Positions 41,953-50,786 of a DNA stretch of 64,000 nucleotides are shown piece by piece. Numbering within the stretch: position 1 is the stretch's first letter; every line of letters starts with the position of its first letter. A model generated the notes under the pieces. That model had not been told where the DNA came from. It ran no database searches and saw only the letters and a program-made list of their open reading frames with translations. Origin of the DNA: Actinomycetes bacterium (GTDB taxonomy: Bacteria > Actinomycetota > Acidimicrobiia > Acidimicrobiales > RAAP-2); assembly GCA_021831035.1 (NCBI GenBank), contig JAKBNL010000014.1:1-64000 (forward strand), in the 5' to 3' direction. Both the position numbers and the translations under genes were made by a program.

Positions 41953-44900
41953 GTCGCGACCGGCTCGGGCGAACGGGTGACGCGTTGGCTGACGACCTTG
42001 GAGGACCCCCCGGGGACCATGGTGACCCCGTAGAGGGCGTCGGCCGACTCCATCGTGCGCTTCTGGTGGGTGACGATGATCAGCTGCGCCTCGTCGCGGA
42101 ACTCGTCGACCAGGGTCAAGAAGCGCTGGAGGTTCACGTCGTCGAGGGCGGCCTCGACCTCGTCCATGAGGTAGAAGGGCGAGGGCCGCGAGCGGAAGAC
42201 CGCGAAGAGGAAGGCCAGCGCCGCCATCGAGCGCTCGCCGCCCGAGAGCAGCGAGATCCGCCGGACGTTGCGGCCCATCGGGCGCACCTCGATCTCGACC
42301 CCGGTGTTGAGCGGGTCGTCGGGGTCGGACATGGTGAGCCGGCCCTGCCCACCCGGGAAGAGCATCGCGATGAGGCTCGAGAAGTGCTCGTTCACGTCGG
42401 CGAAGGCCGAGGTGAAGGTCTCCATGATCTCCTCGTCGAGCGCGCGCAGCACCTCTTGGAGCTCGCGGCGCGCGTGGCGCACGTCGCTCACCTGGGCGTC
42501 GAGCTCGGCGTAACGCTCCTCGAGGCTCGCGAGCTCCTCGAGGGCCAGGGGGTTGATCGGCCCCATCGAGGTGATGCGAGCCTCGAGCTCGGCGACGCGT
42601 CCCTCGAGCGCCCCGAGGTCGACCGCGGCCTCGTCGACCGCGTCGAGGGCCTCGGCCCCCACGGCGAGCTCGTGGCGCACCGCGTCGTGGACGGTCTGGA
42701 TCATGAGGGACACCTCGGCCCGTTCGACCTCCTGGTCGCGTCGGTGCTCGGCGAGCACGCGCAGGCGCTCGTCGGCGTCGGCGCGCTGGGCCCGCACGTC
42801 CTCGAGCAGCCCGGCCCGGGCCCGGGTGGCCTCGAGCTGCTCGCGGTAGGTCGCCTCGAGGGCCCCGTGGGCCACCCTCGTCTCGAGGACGCAGCGCTCG
42901 GCGACCGCGCGCAGCCGCTCGAGGGCGTCGCGGTCGGCCTCGAGCGCGAGACGCCGGCGCGACGCCGCCTCGCGCTCGGTGGCCCGGCCCTCGAGCCGGC
43001 GCTCGACCTCGTCGCGGCGCGCCTCGATGAGCCGGCGACGTTCGGCCAGCTCGGCCTCGCGGGCGGTGAGCTCGTCGAGGACCCCCCGCGCCTCGGCGCG
43101 GGCCGCCTCGAGGCGGGCCTCGGCGTCGCGGCGGGCCCCGACCCGCTCGGCCAGGTCCGCGACGTCGGCCTCGAGGGTCGGCAGCGTCTCGCGCCGGGCG
43201 ACGAGGTCGGCCTCGAGGGCGGTGACGCGCTCTAAGAGCGCGTCGGCCTCGGCGACGAGCTCCTCCAGGCGCGTGCGCGCGGCCTCGCGCTCGCGCTCGA
43301 GGCGCACCGCGTCGGCGGCGACCTGCTCGCCGTGCGCCTCGGACTCGGCCAGTGCGCGCGCCGCGTCGGCCAGGGTCGCGCGGGCTCGCGCCAGCGCGGC
43401 GGCGGCACTCTCGCGGGCCTCGCGGGCCGGCTCGACGAGGGCCTCGGCGAGGCGGGCCGCGGCCACGGCCTCCTCGACCGTCTGGCGGGTCACGACCGCC
43501 CGGCCCGAGGCCACCCGCCAGCCGGTCGCGGCGAAGCGGTCGCCCTCGTCGGTCACGACCACGAGGTCCGGGTGCTCGATGGCCACCTCCACCGCCGCCT
43601 CCCACCCGGCGGCGACGACGGCCCGGGCGAACAGCGCGTCGAGGACGCGCTCGACGTGGGCCGGCGCCCCGGCGCGCGCGCGCACCCGCTCGCGCAGCGA
43701 CCGACAGCCCGGCGGGGCGACGACGGGGGCGACGTCGCCCTCGGCGACGGCCAGGATGAGCCCGGCCCCGCCCTCGCGGCGCAGCGCCGCGAGGGCCCGG
43801 CGCGCGCTGGCGCGGCCCTCGACGACCATCGCCCCGACCGACGCGCCGGCCGCCGACTCGACGGACCGCTCGGACCCCGCGTCGACCTCGATGAGGTCGA
43901 GGAAGGCGCCGAGCACACCCTCGAGGCCGCCGAGGATCGCCCGTCCCCCGGCGCCGGAGAGCTCGTCGTGGGCCCGCTCGAGCGTCTCGGCGCGGGCCTG
44001 GGCGCGCGCGGCCGCCTCGACGGCGCCGGCCAGCTCGGCCTCGACGGCGCCGAGCAGCGTCTCACCGGCCTCGACCTCGCCCTGGGCCCGGTCACGCGCC
44101 TCGCGCGCCCCCGCCCGCCGGGCGGCCCCCTCGGTCGTCGCGAGGGCGCTGCGCGCGAGGGCGGCCTCGGCCTCGTCCCGGCGCGCGCGCACGACGTCGA
44201 TCTCGTCGCGCACGCGCCGTTCGCGCTCGCGGGCGTCGGCGACCGCCCGCTCGAGCAGGGCCACCTGCTCGCGCGCCCCGCGCAGGCTCTCCTCGGCGAG
44301 GGCGCCCGAGACCTCGCCGTGGGCCTCGAACGCGGCCCGGGCCGCCTCGAGGGCCTCCCGGGCCTCGTCGGCCCGCGCGCGCAGCGCGGCGAGCTCGACC
44401 TCCTCGTCGGCGAGCGCGGTCAGGTCCTCGGCGAGGCGCGCGGCGTCGGCCTCGAGGTTGGCGATCACGTTCTCGTCGGCCGAGGCCACGAGGGCCTGGT
44501 CGAGCGCCCGGCGCCGCTCGTCGATCACCGAGGTCAGGCCCCGGGCGCGCTCGGCCAGGCTGCGCACCGTGGCGAGCGAGGTCGCCAGGCTCTCCTCACG
44601 GCGCGAGCCCATCTCGGCGGCCGTGGCGGTCGCCTGCGCGTCGAGGGCGACGAGCTCGGCGCGCAGCTCGCGCTCGCGCTGGGCCGACGCCTCGAGCGCG
44701 GCGTCGAGCTCGCCGAGGCGCCGCCCGTAGCGCGCGAGGCGCGTGGCGAAGAGCGTGGCGCGCGCCTCGCGCAGCTCGGCCTCGACCCCGGCGAAGGTCC
44801 GCGCGGAGGCGGCCTGGCGCTCGAGGGGGCGCATCTGGCGGCGCACCTCGCGCACGAGGTCGCCGAGTCGCTCGAGGTTCTCCTGGGTGGCGGCGAGACG

Positions 44901-45437
44901 GCGCTCGGAGCGCTCCTTGCGGCGGCGGTGCTTGAGGACGCCCGCCGCCTCCTCGATCACCGCGCGCCGGTTCTCGGGGTTCGACGAGAGGATCGAGTCG
45001 AGCTGGCCCTGACCGATGATCATGTGCTGCTGACGACCGACGCCGGAGTCGCCGAGGAGCTCTTGGACGTCGAGGAGCCGACAGGTGGTGCCGTTGATCG
45101 CGTACTCCGACTCGCCGTTGCGAAAGAGGGTTCGCGAGACCGTGACCTCGGCGCCCTCGACCGGGAGGCGTCCGGCGGCGTTGTCGAGGGTGAGCGAGAC
45201 CTCGGCCCGCCCGAGCGCCGGGCGCTGGGCGGTGCCGGCGAAGATGACGTCGTCCATGCGCGAGCTGCGCAGGAGCCGCGTGCTCTGGGCGCCGAGCACC
45301 CAGGCGACGGCGTCGACGACGTTGGACTTGCCCGAGCCGTTGGGACCCACCACCGCGGTGACCCCCGGCTCGAACTCCAGTGTCGTGGGGTCGGCGAAGG
45401 ACTTGAACCCCCGCATGGTCAGCCGCTTCAAGAACAC
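41949..45437 (-). CDS. smc: Chromosome segregation ATPase SMC
   Basis: 1162 residues. Walker A GPNGSGKSNVVDAV near residue 32; two long coiled coils (about 170-490 and 650-990, Glu/Ala/Arg-rich); hinge about 500-640 (GGLEGVLGAFLDLIEVDAG, GASVGAMVVEG); ABC signature LLSGGERSMAALAFLF and Walker B PFYLMDEVEAALDDVN. Condenses and organises DNA together with ScpA/ScpB, which are not encoded here. GTG 45437 follows TAGCGT by 6 bases. Neighbours mutM and ftsY are the usual actinobacterial ones. Confidence 0.97.
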   Translation of the reverse strand: MFLKRLTMRGFKSFADPTTLEFEPGVTAVVGPNGSGKSNVVDAVAWVLGAQSTRLLRSSRMDDVIFAGTAQRPALGRAEVSLTLDNAAGRLPVEGAEVTVSRTLFRNGESEYAINGTTCRLLDVQELLGDSGVGRQQHMIIGQGQLDSILSSNPENRRAVIEEAAGVLKHRRRKERSERRLAATQENLERLGDLVREVRRQMRPLERQAASARTFAGVEAELREARATLFATRLARYGRRLGELDAALEASAQRERELRAELVALDAQATATAAEMGSRREESLATSLATVRSLAERARGLTSVIDERRRALDQALVASADENVIANLEADAARLAEDLTALADEEVELAALRARADEAREALEAARAAFEAHGEVSGALAEESLRGAREQVALLERAVADARERERRVRDEIDVVRARRDEAEAALARSALATTEGAARRAGAREARDRAQGEVEAGETLLGAVEAELAGAVEAAARAQARAETLERAHDELSGAGGRAILGGLEGVLGAFLDLIEVDAGSERSVESAAGASVGAMVVEGRASARRALAALRREGGAGLILAVAEGDVAPVVAPPGCRSLRERVRARAGAPAHVERVLDALFARAVVAAGWEAAVEVAIEHPDLVVVTDEGDRFAATGWRVASGRAVVTRQTVEEAVAAARLAEALVEPAREARESAAAALARARATLADAARALAESEAHGEQVAADAVRLEREREAARTRLEELVAEADALLERVTALEADLVARRETLPTLEADVADLAERVGARRDAEARLEAARAEARGVLDELTAREAELAERRRLIEARRDEVERRLEGRATEREAASRRRLALEADRDALERLRAVAERCVLETRVAHGALEATYREQLEATRARAGLLEDVRAQRADADERLRVLAEHRRDQEVERAEVSLMIQTVHDAVRHELAVGAEALDAVDEAAVDLGALEGRVAELEARITSMGPINPLALEELASLEERYAELDAQVSDVRHARRELQEVLRALDEEIMETFTSAFADVNEHFSSLIAMLFPGGQGRLTMSDPDDPLNTGVEIEVRPMGRNVRRISLLSGGERSMAALAFLFAVFRSRPSPFYLMDEVEAALDDVNLQRFLTLVDEFRDEAQLIIVTHQKRTMESADALYGVTMVPGGSSKVVSQRVTRSPEPVAT

Positions 45438-45443
45438 GGCTGA

Positions 45444-45449
45444 ACGCTA
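45444..45449 (-). promoter_or_regulatory. -10 hexamer of leaderless smc-ftsY transcript
   Basis: TAGCGT on the minus strand, 6 bases before GTG 45437. Confidence 0.6.
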
Positions 45450-45479
45450 GCAACCGCGACCGCGGCGCCCCGGGCCCGA

Positions 45480-46382
45480 CTAGGACTGGCAGCGCGGGCA
45501 GTAGAACGTCGAGCGGCCGTGGAAGGTCACGCGCTCGATCGGCCCCCGGCACTGGAAGCAGGCCAGTCCCTCGCGGGCGTAGACCTGGTGGAACTGCTGG
45601 TAGGTGCCCGGTCGGCCCTCGGGGTCGATGAACTGCTCGTCGGCGAGCGTCGAGCCCCCGTGCTTGATCGCCTCGGACAGCACCTCGGTGATCGAGCGGT
45701 GCAGCCGGCGGATCTCGATCGTCGAGAGCGACGCACTCGCCCGGTCGTAGCGCAGTCCCGCCGCGAAGAGGATCTCGTCGGAGTAGATGTTGCCGATCCC
45801 GCACAGGATGTCCTGGTCGGTGAGGACGGCCTTCAGGGCCGTCGTGCGGCTGCGCAGCACCGCCGCGAAGCGGTCCCAGCCGTACTGGTCCTCGAAGGGG
45901 TCGAGGCCGAGGTGCGCGAGCTCGGGCACCCGGGCGCGCCGGGCGAGCCCCTCGCCCCCGACCGACAGGCGCGCGAACTTCGACACCTCGATCGGCTCGC
46001 CCGGCGCCGGCGGGGTGGACACGAACATCTCGCCGAAGGTCCGCGGGTCGACGAAGCGCAGCTCGCCGCCCGGGCTCAACGTGAAGACCGCGTGGGTGTG
46101 CTTGGGCTTGGGGTCCTTGGGGCCCTTCGCGCGCAGCAGCTGGCCGCTCATGCCCAGGTGCACGACGAGGTTCGTCTGGTTGTCGAGGGCGAAGACGAGG
46201 TACTTGCCGAGGCGCTCGGCGCTGCGCACGCTGCGCCCCTCGACCAGCGCGCGGAACTCCTTGGCGGACTTGTGACGGCGCACCACCCGGCCGTTGGTGA
46301 CGCTCGCCGCCTTGATCTTCTTGCCCACCAGGTCGCGAGCGAGGACCGCGCGGACCGTCTCGACCTCGGGCAGCTCAGGCAT
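45480..46382 (-). CDS. mutM: Formamidopyrimidine-DNA glycosylase
   Basis: Removes oxidised purines such as 8-oxoG and nicks the abasic site. 300 residues. Active N-terminus PELPEVETVRAVLARDL (P2, E3); H2TH region CGIGNIYSDEILFAAGLR; zinc finger CFQCRGPIERVTFHGRSTFY ending CPRCQ. The insertion around residues 130-160 makes it slightly longer than the usual 270-290. Overlaps rnc by eight bases. Confidence 0.96.
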   Translation of the reverse strand: MPELPEVETVRAVLARDLVGKKIKAASVTNGRVVRRHKSAKEFRALVEGRSVRSAERLGKYLVFALDNQTNLVVHLGMSGQLLRAKGPKDPKPKHTHAVFTLSPGGELRFVDPRTFGEMFVSTPPAPGEPIEVSKFARLSVGGEGLARRARVPELAHLGLDPFEDQYGWDRFAAVLRSRTTALKAVLTDQDILCGIGNIYSDEILFAAGLRYDRASASLSTIEIRRLHRSITEVLSEAIKHGGSTLADEQFIDPEGRPGTYQQFHQVYAREGLACFQCRGPIERVTFHGRSTFYCPRCQS

Positions 46383-47055
46383 CGCGGGCCTCGAGTGCGG
46401 TGCGGGCCGCGGCCACCTCGGCGGCCTTCTTCGAGCGCCCCTCGCCCCGGGCGAGCTCGCGGCCGTCGAGCTCGACGCGCGCGACGAAGCGCGGGTCGTG
46501 GGCCGGCCCCTCGGCGTCGACCTCGTAGCGCGGCGTGCCCCGACCGCTCGACTCGGCCCACTGGCGCAACAGCGCCTTGGGGTCGACGACCCCGGCCGGC
46601 TCGCTCGCCGCCTCGGCGATCGCCTCGCCGAGCGCCTCGGCGACGAAGGCCCGCGCGGCCCCGAAGCCCCGCTCGAGGTAGAGGGCCGCCACGAGCGCCT
46701 CGAAGGCGTCGGCGAGGAGGCTCGGCCGCTCGACGCCCCGCTCCTTGGCGACCCCGCGGCCCACCCGCAGCGCCGGTCCCAGCCCGAGCTCGCGCGCGGC
46801 GCGCGCGAGCGAGCCCTCGTTCACCACGCGGCTGCGCACCAGAGAGCCCGTCCCCTCGTTGAGGGAGGGATAGTCGGTGACGATGAGGTCGGCGACCACG
46901 AGGTCGACGACGGCGTCGCCGAGGAACTCGAGGCGCTCGTTGGACTCGACGCCGTTCTCGGCGGCGTAGCTCGAGTGGGTGAGGGCCGTCGCCAGCCGCG
47001 GGCTGGACGGATCCAGGCCCACCCGTGCGGCGAGAGCGTCGATCCCTCGAGCCAA
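46375..47055 (-). CDS. rnc: Ribonuclease III
   Basis: Double-strand RNA endonuclease for rRNA processing. 226 residues. Catalytic signature NERLEFLGDAVVDLVVADL, second Asp/Glu site ADAFEALVAALYLERGFG, and a C-terminal dsRNA-binding domain from about 150 ending RSKKAAEVAAARTAL. Between acp and mutM, the standard actinobacterial order. Confidence 0.97.
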   Translation of the reverse strand: MARGIDALAARVGLDPSSPRLATALTHSSYAAENGVESNERLEFLGDAVVDLVVADLIVTDYPSLNEGTGSLVRSRVVNEGSLARAARELGLGPALRVGRGVAKERGVERPSLLADAFEALVAALYLERGFGAARAFVAEALGEAIAEAASEPAGVVDPKALLRQWAESSGRGTPRYEVDAEGPAHDPRFVARVELDGRELARGEGRSKKAAEVAAARTALEARDA

Positions 47056-47064
47056 GCGGTCGGC

Positions 47065-47349
47065 CTAGGCCAGGTGGAGCTTGGCGGCCACGTAGTCGAC
47101 GGCGTCGTTGACCGTGTGCAGACCCTCGAGGTCGGCGTCGTCGATGTGGAAGCCCGCGACGTAGTCGTCGAGGCGCTCCTCGAGCGCCTCGACCAGCTCG
47201 ATCAGGGCCAGCGAGTCGGCGCCGAGGTCGGCGAAGGGCGCGGCGTCGCTGATGTCGGCCGGGCTCTTCTCCAGGATCTCGGCCAGCTGGCCTCGTACCA
47301 GCGTGGCGACGGCGGCTCGGTCCAACGGGGTGGCGGGATCAGCGCTCAT
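47065..47349 (-). CDS. acpP: Acyl carrier protein
   Basis: 94 residues. Phosphopantetheine site at Ser in LGADSLALIELVEALEERL. It works with fatty-acid synthase and PlsX, encoded next to it. Slightly longer than E. coli ACP at both ends (12 extra residues at the N-terminus). AAGGAGG lies before ATG 47349; TAGTGT 20-odd bases upstream can be a -10 with a short leader. Confidence 0.95.
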   Translation of the reverse strand: MSADPATPLDRAAVATLVRGQLAEILEKSPADISDAAPFADLGADSLALIELVEALEERLDDYVAGFHIDDADLEGLHTVNDAVDYVAAKLHLA

Positions 47350-47402
47350 CGGGCCTCCTTGACCGGTCCCACACTAGCCACGCCGACGGCTGCGACGCGG
47401 GT

Positions 47403-48389
47403 TTATCCGCCCTCACCAGGTCGGAAGATCGATCGTAGACCCTCGACGACCTTGGCCGCGACCATCTCGTCGGCCACCCGCAGGGCGTTCATGACGGCCG
47501 TGGCGTTGCTCGAGCCGTGGCTGATCACGCAGACCCCCCGCAGCCCGAGCAGCGGGGCGCCCCCCTGGTTCTCGGGGGTGAACAGCCCGACCAGGGGACC
47601 GAGGTGGGGGGCGAGCGCCCGGCCGGCGGCGCGCGTGTCCTCGTCGGTGTCGACGAGGCCGAGCAGCGAGCCCAGCACGAAGCGCAGCGTCCCCTCCATG
47701 GTCTTCAGCGCGACGTTGCCGGTGAAGCCGTCGGTCACCACGACCTCGACCGGCGAGGGCACGAGGTCGCGGCCCTCGACGTTGCCCACGAAGGCGAGCC
47801 CCGGCGTCGCCGCGAGCAGCTGGTGGGCGGCCTTGACGAGCGGCGACCCCTTGGTCGGCTCCTCACCGATCGAGAGCAGGCCGACGCGCGGTGCGGGCGT
47901 GGCGAAGTACGCCGCGTGGAAGGCCGACGCCATCTGGGCGAACTGGACGAGCATCTCGGGGGTGCACTCGGCGTTGGCGCCCGAGTCCACGAGCACCATC
48001 GGGGTCGTGCCCGGGCGCGGGATGGGCGTGGCGATGCACGGGCGCACGACGCCCGGCACCCGGCCCATGCGCAGCAGCGCCGCGGCCATCGTCGCCCCGG
48101 TGTTGCCGGCCGAGACCATCGCCGCGGCGGCGCCGTCGCGCACCAGCTCGGCCGCGCGCACGAGCGAGGAGTCCTTCTTCGTGCGCACGCTGGCGCCGGG
48201 GTCCTCGTCCATCGCGATGACCTCAGAGCAGGCCACGACCGGCAGGCCCAGCGGGTCGCCGAGCAGCTCGGGCACGCCCACGAGCGTGACCTCGATCCCC
48301 AGCTCGTCGACGGCGCGGCGCGCGCCCGCGACGATCTCCCCGGGGGCGAAGTCCCCGCCCATCGCGTCGAGGGCGATGGGCAGGCTCAA
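47403..48389 (-). CDS. plsX: Phosphate acyltransferase PlsX
   Basis: Converts acyl-ACP to acyl-phosphate for phospholipid synthesis. 328 residues: PIALDAMGGDFAPGEIVAGA, SAGNTGATMAAALLRMG, VDSGANAECTPEMLVQFA and TDGFTGNVALKTMEG. Start is TTG 48389, directly after the rpmF stop (48391-48393); no ATG or GTG fits as well. Confidence 0.95.
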   Translation of the reverse strand: MSLPIALDAMGGDFAPGEIVAGARRAVDELGIEVTLVGVPELLGDPLGLPVVACSEVIAMDEDPGASVRTKKDSSLVRAAELVRDGAAAAMVSAGNTGATMAAALLRMGRVPGVVRPCIATPIPRPGTTPMVLVDSGANAECTPEMLVQFAQMASAFHAAYFATPAPRVGLLSIGEEPTKGSPLVKAAHQLLAATPGLAFVGNVEGRDLVPSPVEVVVTDGFTGNVALKTMEGTLRFVLGSLLGLVDTDEDTRAAGRALAPHLGPLVGLFTPENQGGAPLLGLRGVCVISHGSSNATAVMNALRVADEMVAAKVVEGLRSIFRPGEGG

Positions 48390-48390
48390 C

Positions 48391-48570
48391 TCAGTCGACC
48401 TCGACGGCGACGCGCCCCTTGTACCAGCCGCAGTTCGGGCAGACCACGTGGGGGGTCTTGGCAGTGGCGCACTGCGGGCAGACGCTGCGGGCCGGACGTC
48501 CCAGGCGCCAGTTGGCGGCGCGGCGCGAGCGCGTGCGGGCTTTGCTGGTCTTTCGCTTGGGGACGGCCAT
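48391..48570 (-). CDS. rpmF: 50S ribosomal protein L32
   Basis: 59 residues: MAVPKRKTSKARTRSRRAAN at the start, then a zinc ribbon with CPQC and CPNCGWYKGR. ATG 48570 follows a GAAAGAGACC leader. One base separates it from plsX. The Cys pairs show it is the zinc-containing (C+) form. Confidence 0.95.
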   Translation of the reverse strand: MAVPKRKTSKARTRSRRAANWRLGRPARSVCPQCATAKTPHVVCPNCGWYKGRVAVEVD

Positions 48571-48604
48571 GGTCGGTCTCTTTCACCTGGGGAGCCGCCC
48601 GGGC

Positions 48605-49138
48605 CTAGCCGGGGTCGGCGAAACGGAGTCCGTCCAGTGTAGCCCACCGCGGGTCGCGCGGCGCCGAGCAGTCGCAGGTCGCCTCGTTGCGGTCGATCCC
48701 GCACTGGGGGCAGAGCCCCCGGCAGTCCTCACGGCACAGCGGGGCGAGCGGCAGGTCGAGCAGGATCGCGTCGTGGGCGAGCGGCGCCAGGTCCACCACG
48801 TCGCCCTCGATGAGGTAGGTCTCCTCGTCGCCCGCCTCGCGCCGCTCGACGAAGCGCTCGTCGACGGCCACGATCGAGCGACCGAGCACCGGCGCCGAGC
48901 AGCGCCGGCAGATCCCGTGCCAGGGGGCCTCGACCCGCCCGTGGGCGCGCAGCCCCCCGACGAAGCTCTGCAGGGCGACCTCGACCTGCACGAGGGCCTC
49001 GGGGAAGACGTCGGTCTCGGCCGGCCCGCGCGGGGCGAACTCGTGGGGCTCGTCGAAGGGGGCCTCGAAGGCCACCCGGCGCACCGAGGGCACGTCGCGC
49101 ATCAACGCGGCCACCGGGACGAGGTAGGGCGAGCCCAC
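48605..49138 (-). CDS. DUF177 (YceD-like) protein
   Basis: 177 residues. The family is always next to rpmF and is linked to 23S rRNA accumulation. Central GICRRCSAPVLG and C-terminal CREDCRGLCPQCGIDRN plus CDC give Cys clusters for metal binding. ATG 49138 overlaps the upstream gene stop by one base. Confidence 0.9.
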   Translation of the reverse strand: MGSPYLVPVAALMRDVPSVRRVAFEAPFDEPHEFAPRGPAETDVFPEALVQVEVALQSFVGGLRAHGRVEAPWHGICRRCSAPVLGRSIVAVDERFVERREAGDEETYLIEGDVVDLAPLAHDAILLDLPLAPLCREDCRGLCPQCGIDRNEATCDCSAPRDPRWATLDGLRFADPG

Positions 49139-49764
49139 TAGAACGCGTCCTGGTCGAAGAACGAGTCGTCACCCCCGCCCGAGGGTGCGGGCGGCGCGGG
49201 GGCCGGGGCGAGGACGTCGTCGGGGAGCGACTCGGCGCCGGAGACCGACGCCGGCGCGACCTGAGCGCTCAGGCGCTCGCGGCCCGAGTGGGCCGTCTTC
49301 ATCAGCCGCTCGAGCACGATCTCGAAGCCGCCGAGCTTGGCGTCGATGAAGTCCTCGGCCTGGTTGATCAGCTGGCGGGCCTCGGCCCGGGCGTCGGCCA
49401 CGATCTGGTCGGCCTTCAGCCGGCTCTGGCGCACGATCTCGGTACGGTCGACCATCCGGGCCGCCTCGGCCCGGACCTGGTCCATGAGCTGCTGGGCCTT
49501 GGCCATCTCGGCGGCCATGAGCTCCTCGCGGTCGCGCAGGGCCCAGCGGGCCTCGCGGACCTCCTCGGGCAGGACGCGCAGGGCGTCCTCCAGGCGCCCG
49601 AGCACCTCGTCGCGCGGGATCAGGGCCGAGTTCGACAGGGGCATCTGCTTGGCCGCGGCGATCAGCTCGATCACCTCGCGCAGCTCGGTCTCGAGGTCGC
49701 GGGACGGCCGGGGACGGGGGTCCTCGGCGAAGGGGACCTCCTCGGTGTAGGGGTCGTAGGTCAC
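49138..49764 (-). CDS. DivIVA/AtpF-like coiled-coil protein
   Basis: 208 residues, soluble. A helical stretch about 25-165 (LETELREVIELIAAAKQMPL, LMDQVRAEAARMVDRTEIV, DARAEARQLINQAEDFIDA) resembles DivIVA or the ATP synthase b subunit. Pro/Ala/Asp-rich tail ends DDSFFDQDAF. Genes of this type sit between coaD and DUF177 in many actinobacteria and are tied to division or polar growth. Starts by four-base overlap with coaD. Confidence 0.8.
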   Translation of the reverse strand: MTYDPYTEEVPFAEDPRPRPSRDLETELREVIELIAAAKQMPLSNSALIPRDEVLGRLEDALRVLPEEVREARWALRDREELMAAEMAKAQQLMDQVRAEAARMVDRTEIVRQSRLKADQIVADARAEARQLINQAEDFIDAKLGGFEIVLERLMKTAHSGRERLSAQVAPASVSGAESLPDDVLAPAPAPPAPSGGGDDSFFDQDAF

Positions 49765-50246
49765 GGGGCCTCCGGGTAGCGCTCGCGCAGCCGCTTGGCG
49801 ACGGGCTCGGGCACGAAGGCGGTGACGTCACCGCCGAAGCGCGCCACCTCGCGCAAGAGGCGCGAGGCGATGAACGAGTAGTGCGAACTCGAGGGCAGGA
49901 AGAGGGTCTCCACCCCCGAGAGGGAGCGGTTCATCTGGGCCATCTGCAGCTCGTTCTCGAAGTCCGACACGGCCCGCAGGCCCTTGACGATCGCCGTGGC
50001 GCCCACGTCGCGCGCCACGTTCACGAGCAGGGTCGATATCGAGACGATGCGCACGTTGGGAAGGTGCGCCACCGACTCGGCGATCATGTCGCGCCGCTCC
50101 TCGAGGGTGAACATCGGCTCGGACTTCTGAGGGTTGCGGATGGCCGCGACGACGACCTCGTCGAAGATCGGCGAGGCGCGCTCGACGATCTCGAGGTGGC
50201 CGTTGTGGAACGGGTCGAACGACCCGGGGATCAGCCCGACGGTCAC
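49761..50246 (-). CDS. coaD: Phosphopantetheine adenylyltransferase
   Basis: CoA pathway, 4'-phosphopantetheine to dephospho-CoA. 161 residues. GLIPGSFDPFHNGHLEIVER contains the HxGH ATP motif; the substrate loop SSHYSFIASRLLREVARFG closes the C-terminal part. Overlaps rsmD by four bases. Confidence 0.97.
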   Translation of the reverse strand: MTVGLIPGSFDPFHNGHLEIVERASPIFDEVVVAAIRNPQKSEPMFTLEERRDMIAESVAHLPNVRIVSISTLLVNVARDVGATAIVKGLRAVSDFENELQMAQMNRSLSGVETLFLPSSSHYSFIASRLLREVARFGGDVTAFVPEPVAKRLRERYPEAP

Positions 50247-50770
50247 GGGAGGTCCCCCGAAGTGGGTTCGAGCATCGTCACGAGCGTAGTGCCGTAGCGC
50301 TTCTCCTTCGTGACCCTCCAGCCCGGCGGCGGGGCCATGAACCGGTCGTTCTCGACGACCACGCGCCCGGCGACGACCCCCTCGAGCAGGGCCGCGAGGT
50401 CGAGCGGCCCGTAGGGCGGGTCGGCGAGGACCAGGTCGAGTCCGGCCGGGGGGCTCCAGCGCGGCAGGAGGGTCTGGACGAACACGGCCCGGCCCGCGAG
50501 GCCGAGCGGGGCGAGGTTCTCCTCGGCGGCGGCCAGGCAGGCCCGGTCGGCGTCGACGAAGTAGACGAGGTCCGCGCCGCGACTGAGGGCCTCGATGCCC
50601 ATGGCCCCCGAGCCGCAGAAGAGGTCGGCGACCACCAGTCCGTGCAGGCCCCCCCGGCTCTCGAGCATCGAGAAGATCGCCTCGCGGGCGTAGTCGGTCG
50701 TGGGGCGGACCGAGGGGGGCAGCTTCGCCCGCAACGGACGGCCGCGCGCCGTGCCGCCGATCACCCGCAC
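50243..50770 (-). CDS. rsmD: 16S rRNA (guanine-966-N2) methyltransferase
   Basis: 175 residues. SAM loop VADLFCGSGAMGIEALSRGA and catalytic LVLADPPYGPLDL. N-terminal MRVIGGTARGRPLRA and RPTTDYAREAIFSML are family hallmarks. Between recG and coaD. Confidence 0.96.
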   Translation of the reverse strand: MRVIGGTARGRPLRAKLPPSVRPTTDYAREAIFSMLESRGGLHGLVVADLFCGSGAMGIEALSRGADLVYFVDADRACLAAAEENLAPLGLAGRAVFVQTLLPRWSPPAGLDLVLADPPYGPLDLAALLEGVVAGRVVVENDRFMAPPPGWRVTKEKRYGTTLVTMLEPTSGDLP

Positions 50771-50786
50771 GACGCCAGGCTACGTG

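Noticed and set aside
41949-45437. Rad50- or SbcC-type nuclease partner instead of SMC
   Set aside because: There is an SMC hinge rather than a zinc hook CxxC, and no sbcD neighbour.
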